Assembly: GCA_902702965.1 (NCBI GenBank) | Contig: CACRXP010000681.1 | Span: forward strand, 200,529-264,528 | Source of the DNA: Spirometra erinaceieuropaei | Lineage: Eukaryota; Platyhelminthes; Cestoda; Diphyllobothriidea; Diphyllobothriidae | Reading direction: 5' to 3' | DNA: 64,000 nucleotides | In this document: one piece after another, positions 34,624 to 45,949 of the stretch | How positions within the stretch are numbered: position 1 is the first letter of the stretch | How the letters are laid out: every line of letters begins with the position of its first letter | Notes under the pieces: model-generated | Databases searched by the model: none | What the model saw: only the letters and a program-made list of their open reading frames with translations | Told to the model about the DNA's origin: nothing | Made by a program: the position numbers and the translations under genes

Positions 34624-36095
34624 TTACTGCTGGCACTCTATGGACTGGCCACTCAAAATGTCTTGCTGCAGAAAGACATTAAAGTTAGTGGTACGCATAC
34701 GTGGCATGTTTAATAAAAATTTGTTGATGGGTCCATATGGCCTCTCCGAAACGTTTATACTTGCATTGCAGAGCTTCAGAGAGGACAGTCGAATCATATT
34801 TGGCTGTTGATTATCCACTTTCCAGTAAGTAAAATCGACAGTTGCATTCAGAGCTAAACTGTCTAACATAAACTCGGAATATCCGGCACTATAGCGTGGA
34901 ATTTTTAGCTTTTCGGATTGTAGGCTCTGTTGGTGTTTGAAGTGCGCATGGATTATAAAAAGTAGAAGAAATTGCACGACTAACATACTGCTAACGTGCT
35001 GACAATTAAACTTCTATCTTTATGTTACCTGTCTTGCTACATGAACTTTGGCGTTAGAAATCGGAGCTATGCATGAGTATTGCCAGTATCTGTCTGTCCA
35101 TTCGTCCCGTAAGAATGTGCAGTCAAAAGATAAGGGTTCCTTATGGGCTGTAATTGTGATGTAGTAACGCCAGTATTGATTTTCTAATATTTTCTCAAAG
35201 TGACGGTAATCTGCCTGTCCAACCAAGTGTGCAGCCACTTCACTGAGACTAAAGCCATAGCTAGAACGCGGGCATCTTCTTTTAGCTGAAAGCATAAACA
35301 ATCTCGTCATTATTTACGTTCAGTAAGATAACCTTTAAAATTATTTGTAAGCACATAATTGAAGATGATAGCATGCCAATGCTGTTTGTACAACAAACGT
35401 TATCAGTCGATGGTCGTCGTATGGATGCAGAAGTAGACATCCGAAATGGGGTATGAGGAAAACGAGGAGCTCACTGGATCGAGGGACTTGCATGGGCTCC
35501 TTGTCTAAAGCCTAAGGCGTCCGCTGCACACATCAGCGAATTTTTGAAGTATGTAGTTTAACAATGTTACCTTTTTTCAGAGAAACCACCTAAATTTGGT
35601 TATTTTCATTCATTTAAATAGCTGCAAAATTAATATGCATGACGAGCGATGTTTACAGGAAATCGTAATATGACAAGTGAAATACAGTGATTTTGTAAAT
35701 GTCTACAGCTTTCAGAAAAACTACGCAGTCTGTTTAACACTATTTTGTTAATAAGATGTATAAAACTATTTAACGGAAATGTGACCATCGAATTCGTTTA
35801 TCATGAAACAATGTACTGTTGTAATAAAAAGATTTTTTAAGAAAAGCTGTTCGTACGTCAACGGCTTGCTCATACCAAAGACGTCAGGCTATTTGTACGA
35901 GGTATATATGCGCTTTATTAGACAAAACTAAATAAAAATGCAATTAAAATTCTCAGGCATCTTTCGTACTGCAATACACTTCATTCACTAGAGGCCAGCA
36001 GATTTAAAGACGTACGAAAAAGAAAATTTACCTCTATTAAATAAGCAGCATTCTGCACAGTAAAACAAGAAAGGAATTGCCACTAGGAATTTCAT
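34624..36095 (-). CDS. S4, family S secreted protein, open copy
   Basis: Predicted 207-residue secreted protein of unknown function. Minus-strand exons: 36095-36032, 35285-35029, 34926-34624 (64, 257 and 303 nt). All junctions are GT/AG with phase 1 then phase 0. The leader is MKFLVAIPFLFYCAECC. Exon 2 encodes RCPR (Cys26), a helix-like EVAAHLVGQADYRHFEKIL (37-55), alternating hydrophobic stretches (YYITIT 62-67; SFDCTFLRD with Cys77; YWQYSC with Cys93) and NAKVHVARQ at its end. Exon 3 has LALNATVDFTYW (131-142), NMIRLSSLKLC (150-160) and the C-terminal ECQQ with Cys205. Sequons at Asn134, Asn161 and Asn165 suggest N-glycosylation. Cys26, 77, 93 and 205 are shared with S2 and S7 and could form two disulfides. 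Introns are 746 and 102 nt. No lesion seen. Confidence 0.8.
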
Positions 36096-36114
36096 TCTCG
36101 CATAAAGTCAATAC

Positions 36115-36140
36115 CTACTGCTTATTTTATAGACCACTGG
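36115..36140 (-). promoter_or_regulatory. S4 TATA box
   Basis: On the minus strand GGTCTATAAAATAAGCAG lies about 30-35 bases before the S4 ATG at 36095. Its position matches the TATA-like box of S1. No CCAAT box is evident at the spacing used in S1 and S7. Confidence 0.45.
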
Positions 36141-36179
36141 AGATTCAGAAGGCAACGATATGATTCGTTCAGCTGTTCT

Positions 36180-36913
36180 CTTATTACAGGTAGATTTGAG
36201 AGATCAAACAGGAGATACATATGTGCAATGAAAGTAACCTATTGATGCCCAGACTACAAGGACGACCGACAGAATCATAAAATCTCTGCCTTTTTAAAAG
36301 CGAGGCTGACCTTGTGACATCTTAAAGTTTAGGTGGTAAGGTCAAATAAGACGACTTAAAGGATGCCGTTTTGAAATGTGCTGGATATTAATTACCTTGT
36401 TACAAGTAGTCTGCGTTTCGGTCAAGTAGCAGGAAACGTGGTACACCGCTATCCGTCTGACTTTATTAACATCCTCATTCTAGACCAGGACAAGACAACA
36501 CTTTCAGCTTGGTTCTCTGACGTGTATTGAAGTGATAAGCAAAGGCGCGACCTCTAGAAGCGACTGCTAGCATAGATTTTTGAAGTGTAAAGCATGAGCG
36601 AAGTAGGAAGTAAACAACAGTTCCTACTGTAAAATTGAAACTGGTGCATAGTATTAAATAGAAAACGTTATCATACAAACAATGCCGTGGAAATATTCTG
36701 AAAGGGACATACGTCTGTAAGTCTTCAGCAAGTGCAATTTTTGGCGGCATTTCAATTCCTTTAGTTTTGTACTTTCCTTCAGTCTTCTACATGCACCTCA
36801 AAAAAGGCAATAATTTGATAGTTGTAAATGCATTAGTTTTTTTAAGATCGTTTACTATCAGAGATGTCTAGTTTGCTGTAAGATGATGGTTATACAGTTT
36901 ACTTAGGTTCGTA
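36180..36913. other. No gene supported
   Basis: A 91-codon minus-strand frame (36475-36750) has one hydrophobic segment (YLILCTSFNFTVGTVVYFLL), so a small membrane protein is possible, but there is no homologue or splice context here. Confidence 0.3.
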
Positions 36914-37914
36914 TATACAGTGAGTTACCTATCTCATGAAATGTAAGCTGAAGTTCTAAAATGCGTTTTCTATTAGGAAGTATTACTTGGTCGCCGTTGT
37001 AATACTCATTATCTTAAGGTATACCCTTATAACATTTCGGACTTGGCAGGATGTCGGCTTTTAAATGCATTTCTTTTCAATCTCCTGTGGAAAGCGTTCT
37101 CGGTAAAAATGTCTGCTTAAGTAGCATGCATTTTTCCCATTGATTTTCTATGGTCTTGGAAATTTAAATAAATTTAATAGAAACCACAAACAAAAGTATG
37201 CATTCTTTTTTCAATCAATAGAAAATCACGACCTCTTTATATTTCATGCTTAAGGAAGGAGTATAATTAGGTGTGAAAAAAAGTTTCTAATTATGAAACT
37301 TTCTAAGACCGCGACTTGTCCATTCACATAGCATCGTACCTGGCCGTTTACCACTGCTCCTCATGGAATGTACAACATGGTCCGCATCCATTGCAAAATT
37401 TTATGGACTCCATATGATATCTCTTTATTGGCATAGAAAAATATGTGATTTTCTTTTCGCGGAACGAATGCACATTGTAGAGTGAAATCACTAAGCGCTA
37501 ATACAACGAATGATCAGGCTCCAAATTATTTGGCAATTAGAACACTTTTTAAAATCTAATTCTACTTATTTCTTAAGTATAAAATACAAAGACGACATAG
37601 TTATCTATTGACTGATTTAAAGAAAACATATTTTTGTTTACGGTTTCTTTAAAATATATTTAAATTTCCGAGACCATCGAAAATCAATGGGAAAAATGAA
37701 TGCTACTTAAGTAGACATTTTTACAGAGCACGCGTTCTACTGGAGATTGAAAAGAAGTGCATTTGAAAGCCGACATCCTGCCGAGTCCGAAATAATATAA
37801 GGGTATATCTAAAGATAATCAGTATTACAACCTTGACCAAGTAATCCTTTCTAATCAAAAATGCATTTTAGAATTTCAGCCAACATTTCATGAGATCGGT
37901 CACTCCCTGTATAA
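36914..37914. mobile_element. Foldback element F4, complete
   Basis: Ends ATACAGTGAGTTACC on the left (from 36915) and, inverted, GGTCACTCCCTGTAT on the right (to 37912). The arms pair for most of their length, for example CATTTTTCCCATTGATTTTC at 37129-37148 against GAAAATCAATGGGAAAAATG at 37679-37698, a perfect 20-base match. The centre is near 37430-37460. It is the best preserved copy for arm pairing and has no coding frame. Confidence 0.75.
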
Positions 37915-39339
37915 CTTACACTGTCAATGAGTCTGACATGCGCCCTTTACGAAGGCAGGCCGCAGGGGCTGTGGTTGTCTTACTGAATTTATGCAGTATA
38001 CTTTTTATTCATTTCATAAGTCCGGTGCATTATTTTGTTTCTCCTCTTCAGAAGCAAGGAACACGGATTACTATAATTTCTCTTAAAGTTCTAAGCCTCT
38101 GATAGGACGTTTTTGAATTTTCCTGTCTGTTGTTAGTTGAAGTGTTGATTGAGCGATTCCCTCTGGTTGTTCCCCTACGGCATTTTTAACCAGTGATACC
38201 GTCTCTCTTAGTGCTTACCGACGTTAAGTTATTGTCAGCTACCCTCCCAAAAATACGAAAAAGCAGGAAGCATCCTACAACACGCAGATTATGAAAAACA
38301 AAAGATTTATTTCGAATAAGCTGTCAGAAAGGAAAGTATGCTGCGACGAAATGGAACTTTGATTTTTATGTAGGAAACCTGTTTTATGTGATGCAGAAAC
38401 TTCAGACTACGCAGCAAGGAACCTCCCTTTGGCTAAATATACCATCGGTTCTGGTGCGCACGAAAAGGGAACAGTTGGTGTCAGACCGGCCGCCGAAAAT
38501 TCTTGTGAGCATGCTGTAATAAGCGCGCGTTAGTACTTAGTATTTGTCGTCCCTTAAATAGGTTGTTCTACCACAAGCTATGTCATAAACTCCTTTTTCG
38601 TCTATAGTGTTCAGTATTCGATTTTGTCATACTTCAACGCGTAATATACCATCATCCTCACCAAAGCAATTTTTTTCAGAACCAGCAGCAAAGTGTCACA
38701 CTGTACAGTTATATCTGCCATCGCACCTACGCGACATTTGGAGAGTTGAAGTACGTACAGTGTATCCATAACTTGTTTAAAGTCAGAACAGTTCCTCTTA
38801 GTTCCTAAAAGTGACCAGGAAAGACATATAGTTTTTTGCCCAACAATGGCCAATGTGGTCGCCTTGATGGGAATAAGGGCTGTTTGTTGAGCTAATAATC
38901 TGTCAGAACAGAAAGCCTTGCACTTCTGGTATGTCATCATGGTCCTCAATAAAATTGTCAACGTGATGCGTCCTTTCTGCGCATATATTTCTGCATCGTC
39001 TGTTTTTCTACTTAATGCAAACAGTATTTAAAATACTACAATATTATGCGTTCGGTAAATGTTGATTACATCGCTTTTGATGAGGCGTGGTACGACTGTA
39101 TGAAAAGCTGTTGTTCCAAATATACATCATCTTACACACTATTATTAAATACTCAGACACTCGAAGCAATGTCTGTCGAGTGTGTGTGAAATCGGACTTA
39201 ACGTTGCGGAATCACGTGTTGCAGATTATGACGGCTTCCAGATTACCTATGTTTAGGACAGTGCAGAGATAAAACTGATGAATATGCAGTTTATCGAAAC
39301 TTCTAGTGACAATGACGCAAGACGGGTACTTTCTGTAAT
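37915..39339. other. No gene supported
   Basis: Open frames at 37890-38102 and 38611-38961 (-) carry no recognisable motifs. AT-rich, nothing else seen. Confidence 0.35.
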
Positions 39340-39767
39340 GACGCTAGCTCTCAAGTTGCGTCTCATTCGACGACATCTGACCATACATTTAAATTTAACG
39401 AGGTGACAGCTGCGTGAGCTGGAAGCTGCTTGAGTCTTGGTTTACTGGCCCCCAGTCAATTAACAAGTGCAGTCAACTTTCCATTTCATACTCTCTGCTG
39501 TAACTTCGCCTGGGCGGAGTAACTGGCCACGCAGGGAGCGCAATGGTGAACACGTTTCATATCACCAGGGTCAGAGCGTCAGATGGTCGAGCAATCATCA
39601 CACCAACATCCAACGCACGTGATGAAATTGCAGCAATTAACGACGCAAATGTCGGCCATCACACCACGTGCAACGATCCTTGATGAAGGTTCGAGCCGTG
39701 AACATTCATAGGTATGCGATGGCACAGCTACTGCATCCTATAAATACGGCAGCCCCTCATGTAATCG
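39340..39767 (+). mobile_element. PLE-A 3' fragment
   Basis: Starts in the last part of the GIY-YIG coding region (TCTCAAGTTGCGTCTCATTC) and runs through the conserved 3' untranslated block (GCGGAGTAACTGGCCACGC) to GCATCCTATAAATACGGCAGCCCC. At that point, just short of where the hammerhead-like motif should begin, it breaks into an inverted PLE-A copy. Confidence 0.7.
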
Positions 39768-40900
39768 GGGAATGCTTGTTCGACCATCTGATCCACCGAC
39801 CCTGTTGTTGGGACATCTGTTCACATGTGCGCTCCCCGCGTGGCTAATTACTCCGCCTAGGCGAAGATTAATCACCGAGTATGATGATGTGGCGGTTGAC
39901 AGAACAGTCGGTAGACGTTCAGGCTTCTTGCACCTGCCTTGCCGTATGATCATCACCGCGGCCCACATTTTCAACGGCGTCAAAGTTGAAGACGTGTCCC
40001 ATTTGGGCGGCAAGGGTCCAAACTTCGCACGACCAACTTATGCTCGTGCATGCGCGTTAGCAGCCGCCGGCCGGTTTCTCCAGCGTATTTGCACATTTCG
40101 CAGCTGCACTGAAGTCGGTAGATAACAGCCGACATCTGCTAGGGGATCGGGTTTTTTGGCCGCATCACTTGACGGCGGATTGTTGAGTCGGGCCTGTGGG
40201 CAACGCCTATTCCCAGCGGCGCAAGGGATCTGGCTACGGCGTCGGAGACCCCTGTCATATATGGAATGCTCCGCCACGATTTCTGCTGACTGCGTTCTTC
40301 ATTCCGTTTCCATTGCTTTTTTCGGCTCCGTTCAACGAATGTTCGCGGATAGGCGTTGGCTCTGAATAGTTCTTGGAGGAGGTTCATCTCGTCCAGTTTG
40401 GCGACTGGAATGCTGCAATAAGTTTCAGCTCGTCGGTCTAGCGTGCGTATACAGCTTCGTTTTTGTTGCAGTGGGTGGTTGCTGTTGTAACTGATCATTT
40501 GCAGCGTGTTCGTCGGTTTTGTGTAGACTGACGTCGCCAGTTTGCCATCTGGTTGGCGGCAAACAAGAACATCCAAATATGGAAGTTTGCTCTCCAGTCC
40601 TTTTTAATCTCCAACTGTAGGTCATGGATGATTGAGTTCAGCAGCTCTTCAGAGTAGTTAATTTTATCTTGATTGATGATTACGGAGGTATCATCACAGT
40701 TACGCGCCCAAAACCTGGGTTTGTATTAATCGAACAGTCGTTTCTCCAGTTGTTGCAGAACCGCATTGGCAATGATTCCGGAGATTGGTGAAACCCATCG
40801 GAGTGCCCTTAATTTGCTGATGTGTGATCCCCTAAAAAGTAAAAATATCTCTTGAGGCAGTGCCGCATGAGTTCTATGAGATGCTGAGCTGCGGAATTAC
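39768..40900 (-). mobile_element. PLE-A copy, inverted, RT palm to 3' block, broken
   Basis: On the minus strand this covers the RT palm with KGTPMGSPISGIIANAVLQQ (about 40815-40750), then the RT thumb and linker in an open frame at 40576-40139 (MDVLVCRQPDGK, YNSNHPLQQKRSCIRTLDRR, RSIPYMTGVSDAVARSLAPL), then the 3' block. The metal-binding box reads CDDTS in place of YVDDT, with an in-frame stop nearby, and the GIY-YIG part has decayed. Penelope-like elements encode an RT plus GIY-YIG nuclease that copy the element into new sites. This copy is dead. Confidence 0.8.
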
Positions 40901-40909
40901 ACGAAAAAA

Positions 40910-41070
40910 TAAGGGCAGTCACGATCGAACCGAATAAGAGGATGGTGTCATTTGACGTCCTCTCGCTCTTCACGTCCATACCACAGGTCCTTACGGTCGA
41001 GACGTTCAGTGACCTGCTACGTCAGAATTCCCAGGAGGTTGATGGCCAGCCCACAGCCTTTAACTGGGTG
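40910..41070 (+). mobile_element. PLE-A RT fragment, plus strand
   Basis: Reads MVSFDVLSLFTSIPQVLTVE then LLRQNSQEVDGQPTAFNW and a stop. SFDVxSLFTSIP is the first metal-binding motif of PLE RTs. It is short and oriented opposite to the copy at 39768-40900, so the locus holds at least three rearranged PLE-A pieces. Confidence 0.65.
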
Positions 41071-41306
41071 TAGGGAGCATCAGTTTGGGGATCTCTCAGA
41101 GGCGTCTGCACTTGAGAAAGGATGGTGGGAGGAAGGGCCTCGACCAACTTATAATACTTGTCGGTTTCACGTGCTATCTTGGCAGAGTGACAAGTCTCCT
41201 CAATACGGAAAAAATAAAGCCCTGGCGCACGCTGCCAAAGGTCTGGGAGAGAAGAAACAAGTCCACTGAGAAAAGTAGTGGGATCGTTGGAATTCGTAGA
41301 GGTCAT
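41060..41306 (-). pseudogene. Gypsy-type Gag N-terminal fragment
   Basis: MTSTNSNDPTTFLSGL, then LPDLWQRAPGLYFFRIEETC, KYYKLVEALPPTILSQVQ and PQTDAPYTQLK. This is the Gag matrix/capsid start of a Ty3/gypsy-like element, related to but distinct from the Gag at 17635 (compare WLRTVES, KFHYVVAALP and EAPYTALK there). It stops abruptly at the boundary with the PLE piece at 41070. No protease or RT follows. Confidence 0.7.
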
Positions 41307-41619
41307 GATCGTAGATTGAATGAAGGCAAACGACGGTATGCAAATAGAAAGTCAAAAAATTCAAGGTATAAGCGCGAACGTTAAAGGGTCACAACTGTAG
41401 AGAGCGCTAAAGACAGATCCGTCATTCCCAGAATATGAATATCAGGATAAGACCGCAGTTATGAAAGAATTAACAGTCAAATGTCAAACGACCTGACATT
41501 CCAACTCCTGCTAAGCGCGTCGCGTTGAGTTGTGTTCCTTCCATTCAGTTAAACAACCAGTAAATTCAAGAATGAGGAACAGGTAGGAAAAGGCAAGATA
41601 GCCAGGCGCCTCGGCACAG
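41307..41619. other. Spacer between Gag fragment and PLE-A
   Basis: About 310 bp without a recognisable feature. Possibly the leader or LTR edge of the Gag-bearing element on the minus strand. Confidence 0.3.
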
Positions 41620-43250
41620 GGACACCAACGTACGGACTGGCTAAGTGACTCTTCAGTCGTCTCAAGTTCTTGACCGCTGGGTCAGACACCACGGTCTCTA
41701 CGTCAGCACAATTCCTGGAGAAACTCAAAGGGGTAAGCCTCCATCCAAATGAGGTCATGATATCTTTTCGTGTTACGTCCCTTACAACTTCTACTACCCG
41801 GGGTATGGCGATGGAGACAATCGAGCTGCTTCTAAAAAGCAAATACGAGGAAACGGAGAACCGTCTTGGACACGCCCAATTCCATAAGCTCCTGAAGCTC
41901 TGTCTCAGGACGTAGTTCACGTGAGACGAGACAATCTAAAAACAGGTGAGGGGCACACCAATGGGTTCGCCGACTTCGAGATTCTAATGCTGAGGCTGTC
42001 CAGCAACGGTTAGAGTCGCTGGTCTTCCAACTCCAAAAAACGGAGTTCTGGGCCCGGTATGTGGATGATACCTTCGTCGTCATCGAACGGGATCAGGTGC
42101 TGACGTTCAAAAAACACCTCAGCGCCGGCTTCCGGACATACAAATTACGATAGAAGAGGAAGAGAACAACCAGCTGGCCTTCCCGGATGTCCTCGTAGGC
42201 CAAAAAGATTGTGGTGAACCAAAAAGCAAAGTGTTCAGGAAAGTGACAAATACGATGCAAGTACTGAACTTCAAAAGTAACCACCCAATCAGCCACAAAC
42301 GCAGTTGTGTAAGGACGGTCTATCGGCGTGTCGAAACGCACTGCAGTGACCCGGAAGACGAAATTGCCGAACTACAATAACTCCGACTGGTCTTCAAAGC
42401 CAATGGCTACCCGCGCAACTTCGTCGACCGGTGCATACGCAAAAGGGACGAAAGGCCTAACCGCACGGACACCAAAACTTGGCGGGCACTTCCGTATGTC
42501 AAGAACGTTTCGGAAGCTGTCGGCCGCCTTCTCGCACCAATTGGGTTTGGTGTGGCACACAGACCGGAAGCAACCATCAGGCGTCTGGTTATGAAACCGT
42601 AAGCCCTGCTGCAGTCGTTTATCGGACCTGGCGCAGCAGCGGACAAAGCAACTACGTCGGAGAAACAGGAAGACAGCTCCGAAGCGAATGGCCGAACACG
42701 CTGCAGTGGTGCGGATAAATGACGCCAGCTCTCAAGTTGCGGCTCATTCGATGAGATCCGGCCACACATTCGAATTCAACGAGGCTGAAAGTCTGCCACT
42801 ATGTGACAACGGCGTGAGCCGGAAGCTACCTAAGTCATGGTTTAATGCCCCCAGTCAATTAACAATTGCAATGATCTTCCTCTTCCATACTCGGTGATGA
42901 ATCTTTGTCTAGGTGGAGTAATTGGCCACGCGGGGAGCGCACATGTGAACAGATGTCCCAACAACAGGGTCGGTGGATCAGATGGTCGAACAATCATCAC
43001 GCCAACATCCCACACACGTGATGAAATTGCTGAAATTAACGACGCGAATTTCGGCCATCAAGCAGTCATTACAACATGTGCAACGATCGCGGATGAAGGT
43101 GTGATCCGTGAATGTTCATAGGTATGCGGTAGCATGGTGACTGCATCCTATACATATTGCAGCCCCTTGTGCGTGAATCATTTTTATCTGATGTTGTCTC
43201 TGACGATGGATTCGAGCATGAATCCGAAAAGTCAGGCTAATAATGCTCTT
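41620..43250 (+). mobile_element. PLE-A copy, 5'-truncated, RT to 3' end with hammerhead-like motif
   Basis: In order: RT segment with STSAQFLEKLKGVSLHPNEV (about 41700), the SxDVTSLF-equivalent region, the metal-binding box YVDDTFVV at about 42058-42081, EEEENNQLAF, VLNFKSNHPISHKRS, the linker, a GIY-YIG nuclease with NYVGETGRQLRSE (about 42650-42690), the C-terminal His/Glu region, the conserved 3' block (42900-43140) and the hairpin at 43196-43237. Several frameshifts and stops break the ORF, yet the catalytic YVDD and the GIY-YIG motif survive. The 5' part of the RT is missing, as expected from 5' truncation during target-primed insertion. Confidence 0.85.
43196..43237 (+). ncRNA. Hammerhead-ribozyme-like motif at PLE-A 3' end
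   Basis: GTCT (43196-43199) can pair with AGGC (43234-43237) as stem I. CTGACGA (43200-43206) fits CUGANGA. GGATTC and GAATCC form a 6-bp stem II around GAGCAT. GAAAA (43226-43230) is followed by GTC (43231-43233), the expected cleavage triplet. Stem III is almost absent, which is a known feature of minimal type I hammerheads in PLEs. An extra T sits between CUGANGA and stem II, so activity is uncertain. Confidence 0.55.
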
Positions 43251-44813
43251 GTCTCCTTGTTCAAGACTACTTCATTGGATTCGTATCTTCGCTTCTATTG
43301 GGAAGGCGCCGTATGCTGTGCTGATCACAGCTAATCAGTTCCTCGATTTTATGCAGTCGGTGTACCTCCGGATATCCACGTCCGTGCAAGCCATCCAAAC
43401 GTCCTGCATTTTTCGCAACCTCTGCTGCGCAAGGCGGCAATATTAGTGGATGGCTGCTTCGTTTTCATCGGTTGAACGGTCAAAGGTAGGCTCTGTGTAG
43501 CCTGTTCTTCTCGACCAGCGGGCTACTGACGGCTGCGTTGTTGCGGTTGCATCAGTCCTGGCGCTGGCGTCGCTTACGTCCGATGGTCAAGTGAGCGGCG
43601 TCTCGTAGTTGGCAGTACGGTCGTTCAGTTGTTAAATGACTAGCACATTCAGCTTTGGTTGTGACCATTAGTTATTTTGCTGTTAGGTTTCCTGTTTACT
43701 GCTCTTAAGCGATTTGAAATGTGTTAACAAACCCTCTGATGTTGACTGATGCATCTTGGCTTGCTGCGTTTATATTTAGGTGGGGTCATGACAGTACCCG
43801 CCCATGATCATCCGGGACATCCGCCAAATTTAAATATCGACGAACCAGTTTTAACGTATGTCGCTATACAGGAATTCAAAAGACGGTCTCGACGGTGCCG
43901 GCCTATTTGCTACAGTTCCGTAATTATCTAACAGTGTCATTACTGAGCATAGGGGCTTTAGTGAACAGTCCTCAAGTGCACCTGTATGACAGTCAATACG
44001 AGGAAAACATGTTATCTATGCCTTTATAATGAATTACCATAGGGATTTGACTGGTTTCACTTGATTACAATTTAACGCCACACGCTGGGCTACATATTGA
44101 CTCTGAATTTATTAAAAAACATTCCAATTTGTTAGTAGTTATATTGTGTCCGAACCGGGAAATTCGTCTACACACGCCAACCTGAACACACATTGACAAT
44201 GAAAAGGCTAGACTTCTACTCACAAGTCGTCTTGTATGATATAGAAATTGGGCACACACTTTCTTGGGACAAAGCCCGCATTGTCGATTTTTGACTATAT
44301 AAAAAGTTCGAGAATTTATAGACGCCATTCACTTTGAAGAATCATACATTAAACGGCTCATCGTACTGGACCTCAAGTAACCAAATCTCAAAGAAAAAAT
44401 CGAACGGGGAGAACCAACCAAAATGCGGAGTCAGTCGGCACTGAAAAAGCAAAATCAATTTTAGGGCATGTTTCAATTGTAACTGTTTGTCACGCTTAAT
44501 ACACTTTTAAATACGACCTGTGAGACAGCATCGAAAATTTATGATATGAAGTTCGTCCAATTTCCCAACAGACTCATTTATCTTCGGGCTGAGCTTCTTG
44601 GGATGCCCATCGTTCTGTACCTATGCGCACATATATGCATGTATACCTGTTTATATTTAAGAAAAAAGAAGAACTACGAAACTAAAGTCCGACCAACATT
44701 ATTTCTTTTGTCACGATTCTATTCTGTCCCATTAATTGTCATGCCTTGCCTGGTAAAGCAATCCATCTAAATGGCGTTTTAAGAAAACGTTTAACGTCCT
44801 TGCACATTTACAG
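43251..44813. other. No gene supported
   Basis: The first 400 bp are somewhat GC-rich and may be older retroelement DNA. Small frames (44065-44328 on the minus strand, 44546-44770) lack motifs. I searched here for a signal-peptide exon for S5 and found none with the family pattern. Confidence 0.35.
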
Positions 44814-45053
44814 TGCTCTAACTACGGCTTTATTCTCAATGATGTTGCTGAATACGTCACTCGGCACGCTGAAGACTACGGCTTTGAGAAAGTAATCGGG
44901 AACATATATGAGCGTGCATACATCGTACTTATAATCTATGAGGAGCACTTAACATTTGAGCGCACATTTTTACGCGACGCCTGGACAGCCATATACTGGC
45001 AATACGCGTGTTTAGCGCCTTTCTCTAACGCCGAAGTCCATATAATTAAAGAG
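44814..45053 (+). pseudogene. S5, orphan exon 2 of family S
   Basis: An 80-codon open stretch with the exon-2 pattern: CSNYGF, DVAEYVTRHAEDYGFEKV, alternating hydrophobic residues (YIVLIIY), FLRD, YWQYAC and NAEVHI, ending at a good donor (GAG then GTAAGA). The CPR motif is shortened by two residues. The middle Cys before FLRD is replaced (FERTFLRD). The only acceptor that fits the CAG at 44811-44813 is out of phase with the family. No exon 1 or exon 3 lies at the usual distances; LINE-like DNA begins just downstream. A relic copy, opposite in strand to S6. Confidence 0.65.
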
Positions 45054-45234
45054 GTAAGATGAAGATATAAGTATAATTTTTAACTCTGCCAGGGAATTTA
45101 TAGATCGCATTTTGGTTTTCGTTGCCTCTCACCTATGTCCTGGCAACATACACGTTGTTAAACCCTAGAAGCATTGAATAGCTACCTGATGCACTCTTAT
45201 CGCATAACATTTATCCTAACTGTTTAGTCATTCA

Positions 45235-45565
45235 GACTTTGTAAATTGCATGTTGTATAGGATCCTGTTTAACTTATCTAAATTCATATAAAAAATTTAG
45301 TCTTCCCCTTGAAATGACCCCGATGGGTCCCTTATGCATTTATTTTATGCTACATTACACGCAGTCATTCCTGTCTCACAACCTTGCAAATATCAAAAGA
45401 AAGCTGGAGGACATCCCTAGAAATGGGTTTGTCAGCAGATGCAGTCTTCAGTGACTTTCACACAGCCTTTGACAGACGTACCACACAGAGGATTTGTCAT
45501 GTCATTTTATTCCTAGGCCGTCTGTCGACGCTCACAGCCGAACCCTCTGTATTCCTAGTCTGCTA
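45235..45565 (+). mobile_element. Non-LTR retrotransposon RT remnant, copy a
   Basis: Contains a decayed RT segment reading MGLSADAVFSDFHTAFDR and then a TTQRICHV-like stretch, corresponding to the 'DFxxAFDxVPHxxL' block of LINE reverse transcriptases. It parallels 45950-46260 in sequence, including the AT-rich leader. Truncated at both ends. Confidence 0.55.
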
Positions 45566-45949
45566 GTAGTTTGATCGTACACCCTTTGCCCACTCCTCGT
45601 CCGTGATCGTAATCGACTGCGACCAACCGCGTGTGGATTCCCCTCGTCTTGCAACTTTGACGCGAATAGTCTCATCCAGCGTATGAATTCTGCCCTGACA
45701 ATGTCCGTATCGAATTCCGCAAATAATACCGCATACAAGCCAGTCCTGTCTGACCCGCACGATTATTCCTCATGGCTGACATGTATTTCTGCTCTTACGA
45801 CGTCTGTATATAATACGTTATGCGCTGTTACTGCCCGCAAATTGATCCTTCTATGAGCGGCAGCTGTTTTCTCCTGTAAAGCTTAATCAATCATTTTTTG
45901 CATGCTGAAGGATTTTTGCACTGGCCGTTCATCATTTACCTTAACAAGT
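45566..45949. other. Sequence between the two LINE pieces
   Basis: GC-richer until about 45780, then AT-rich. Open in one frame on each strand, but no recognisable domain. It may be part of a retroelement of which only fragments remain. Confidence 0.3.

Noticed and set aside
44546..44609. ATG-led hydrophobic frame as exon 1 of S5
   Set aside because: No GT donor after 64 nt, no Cys pair and no signal-peptide pattern like the other six copies.
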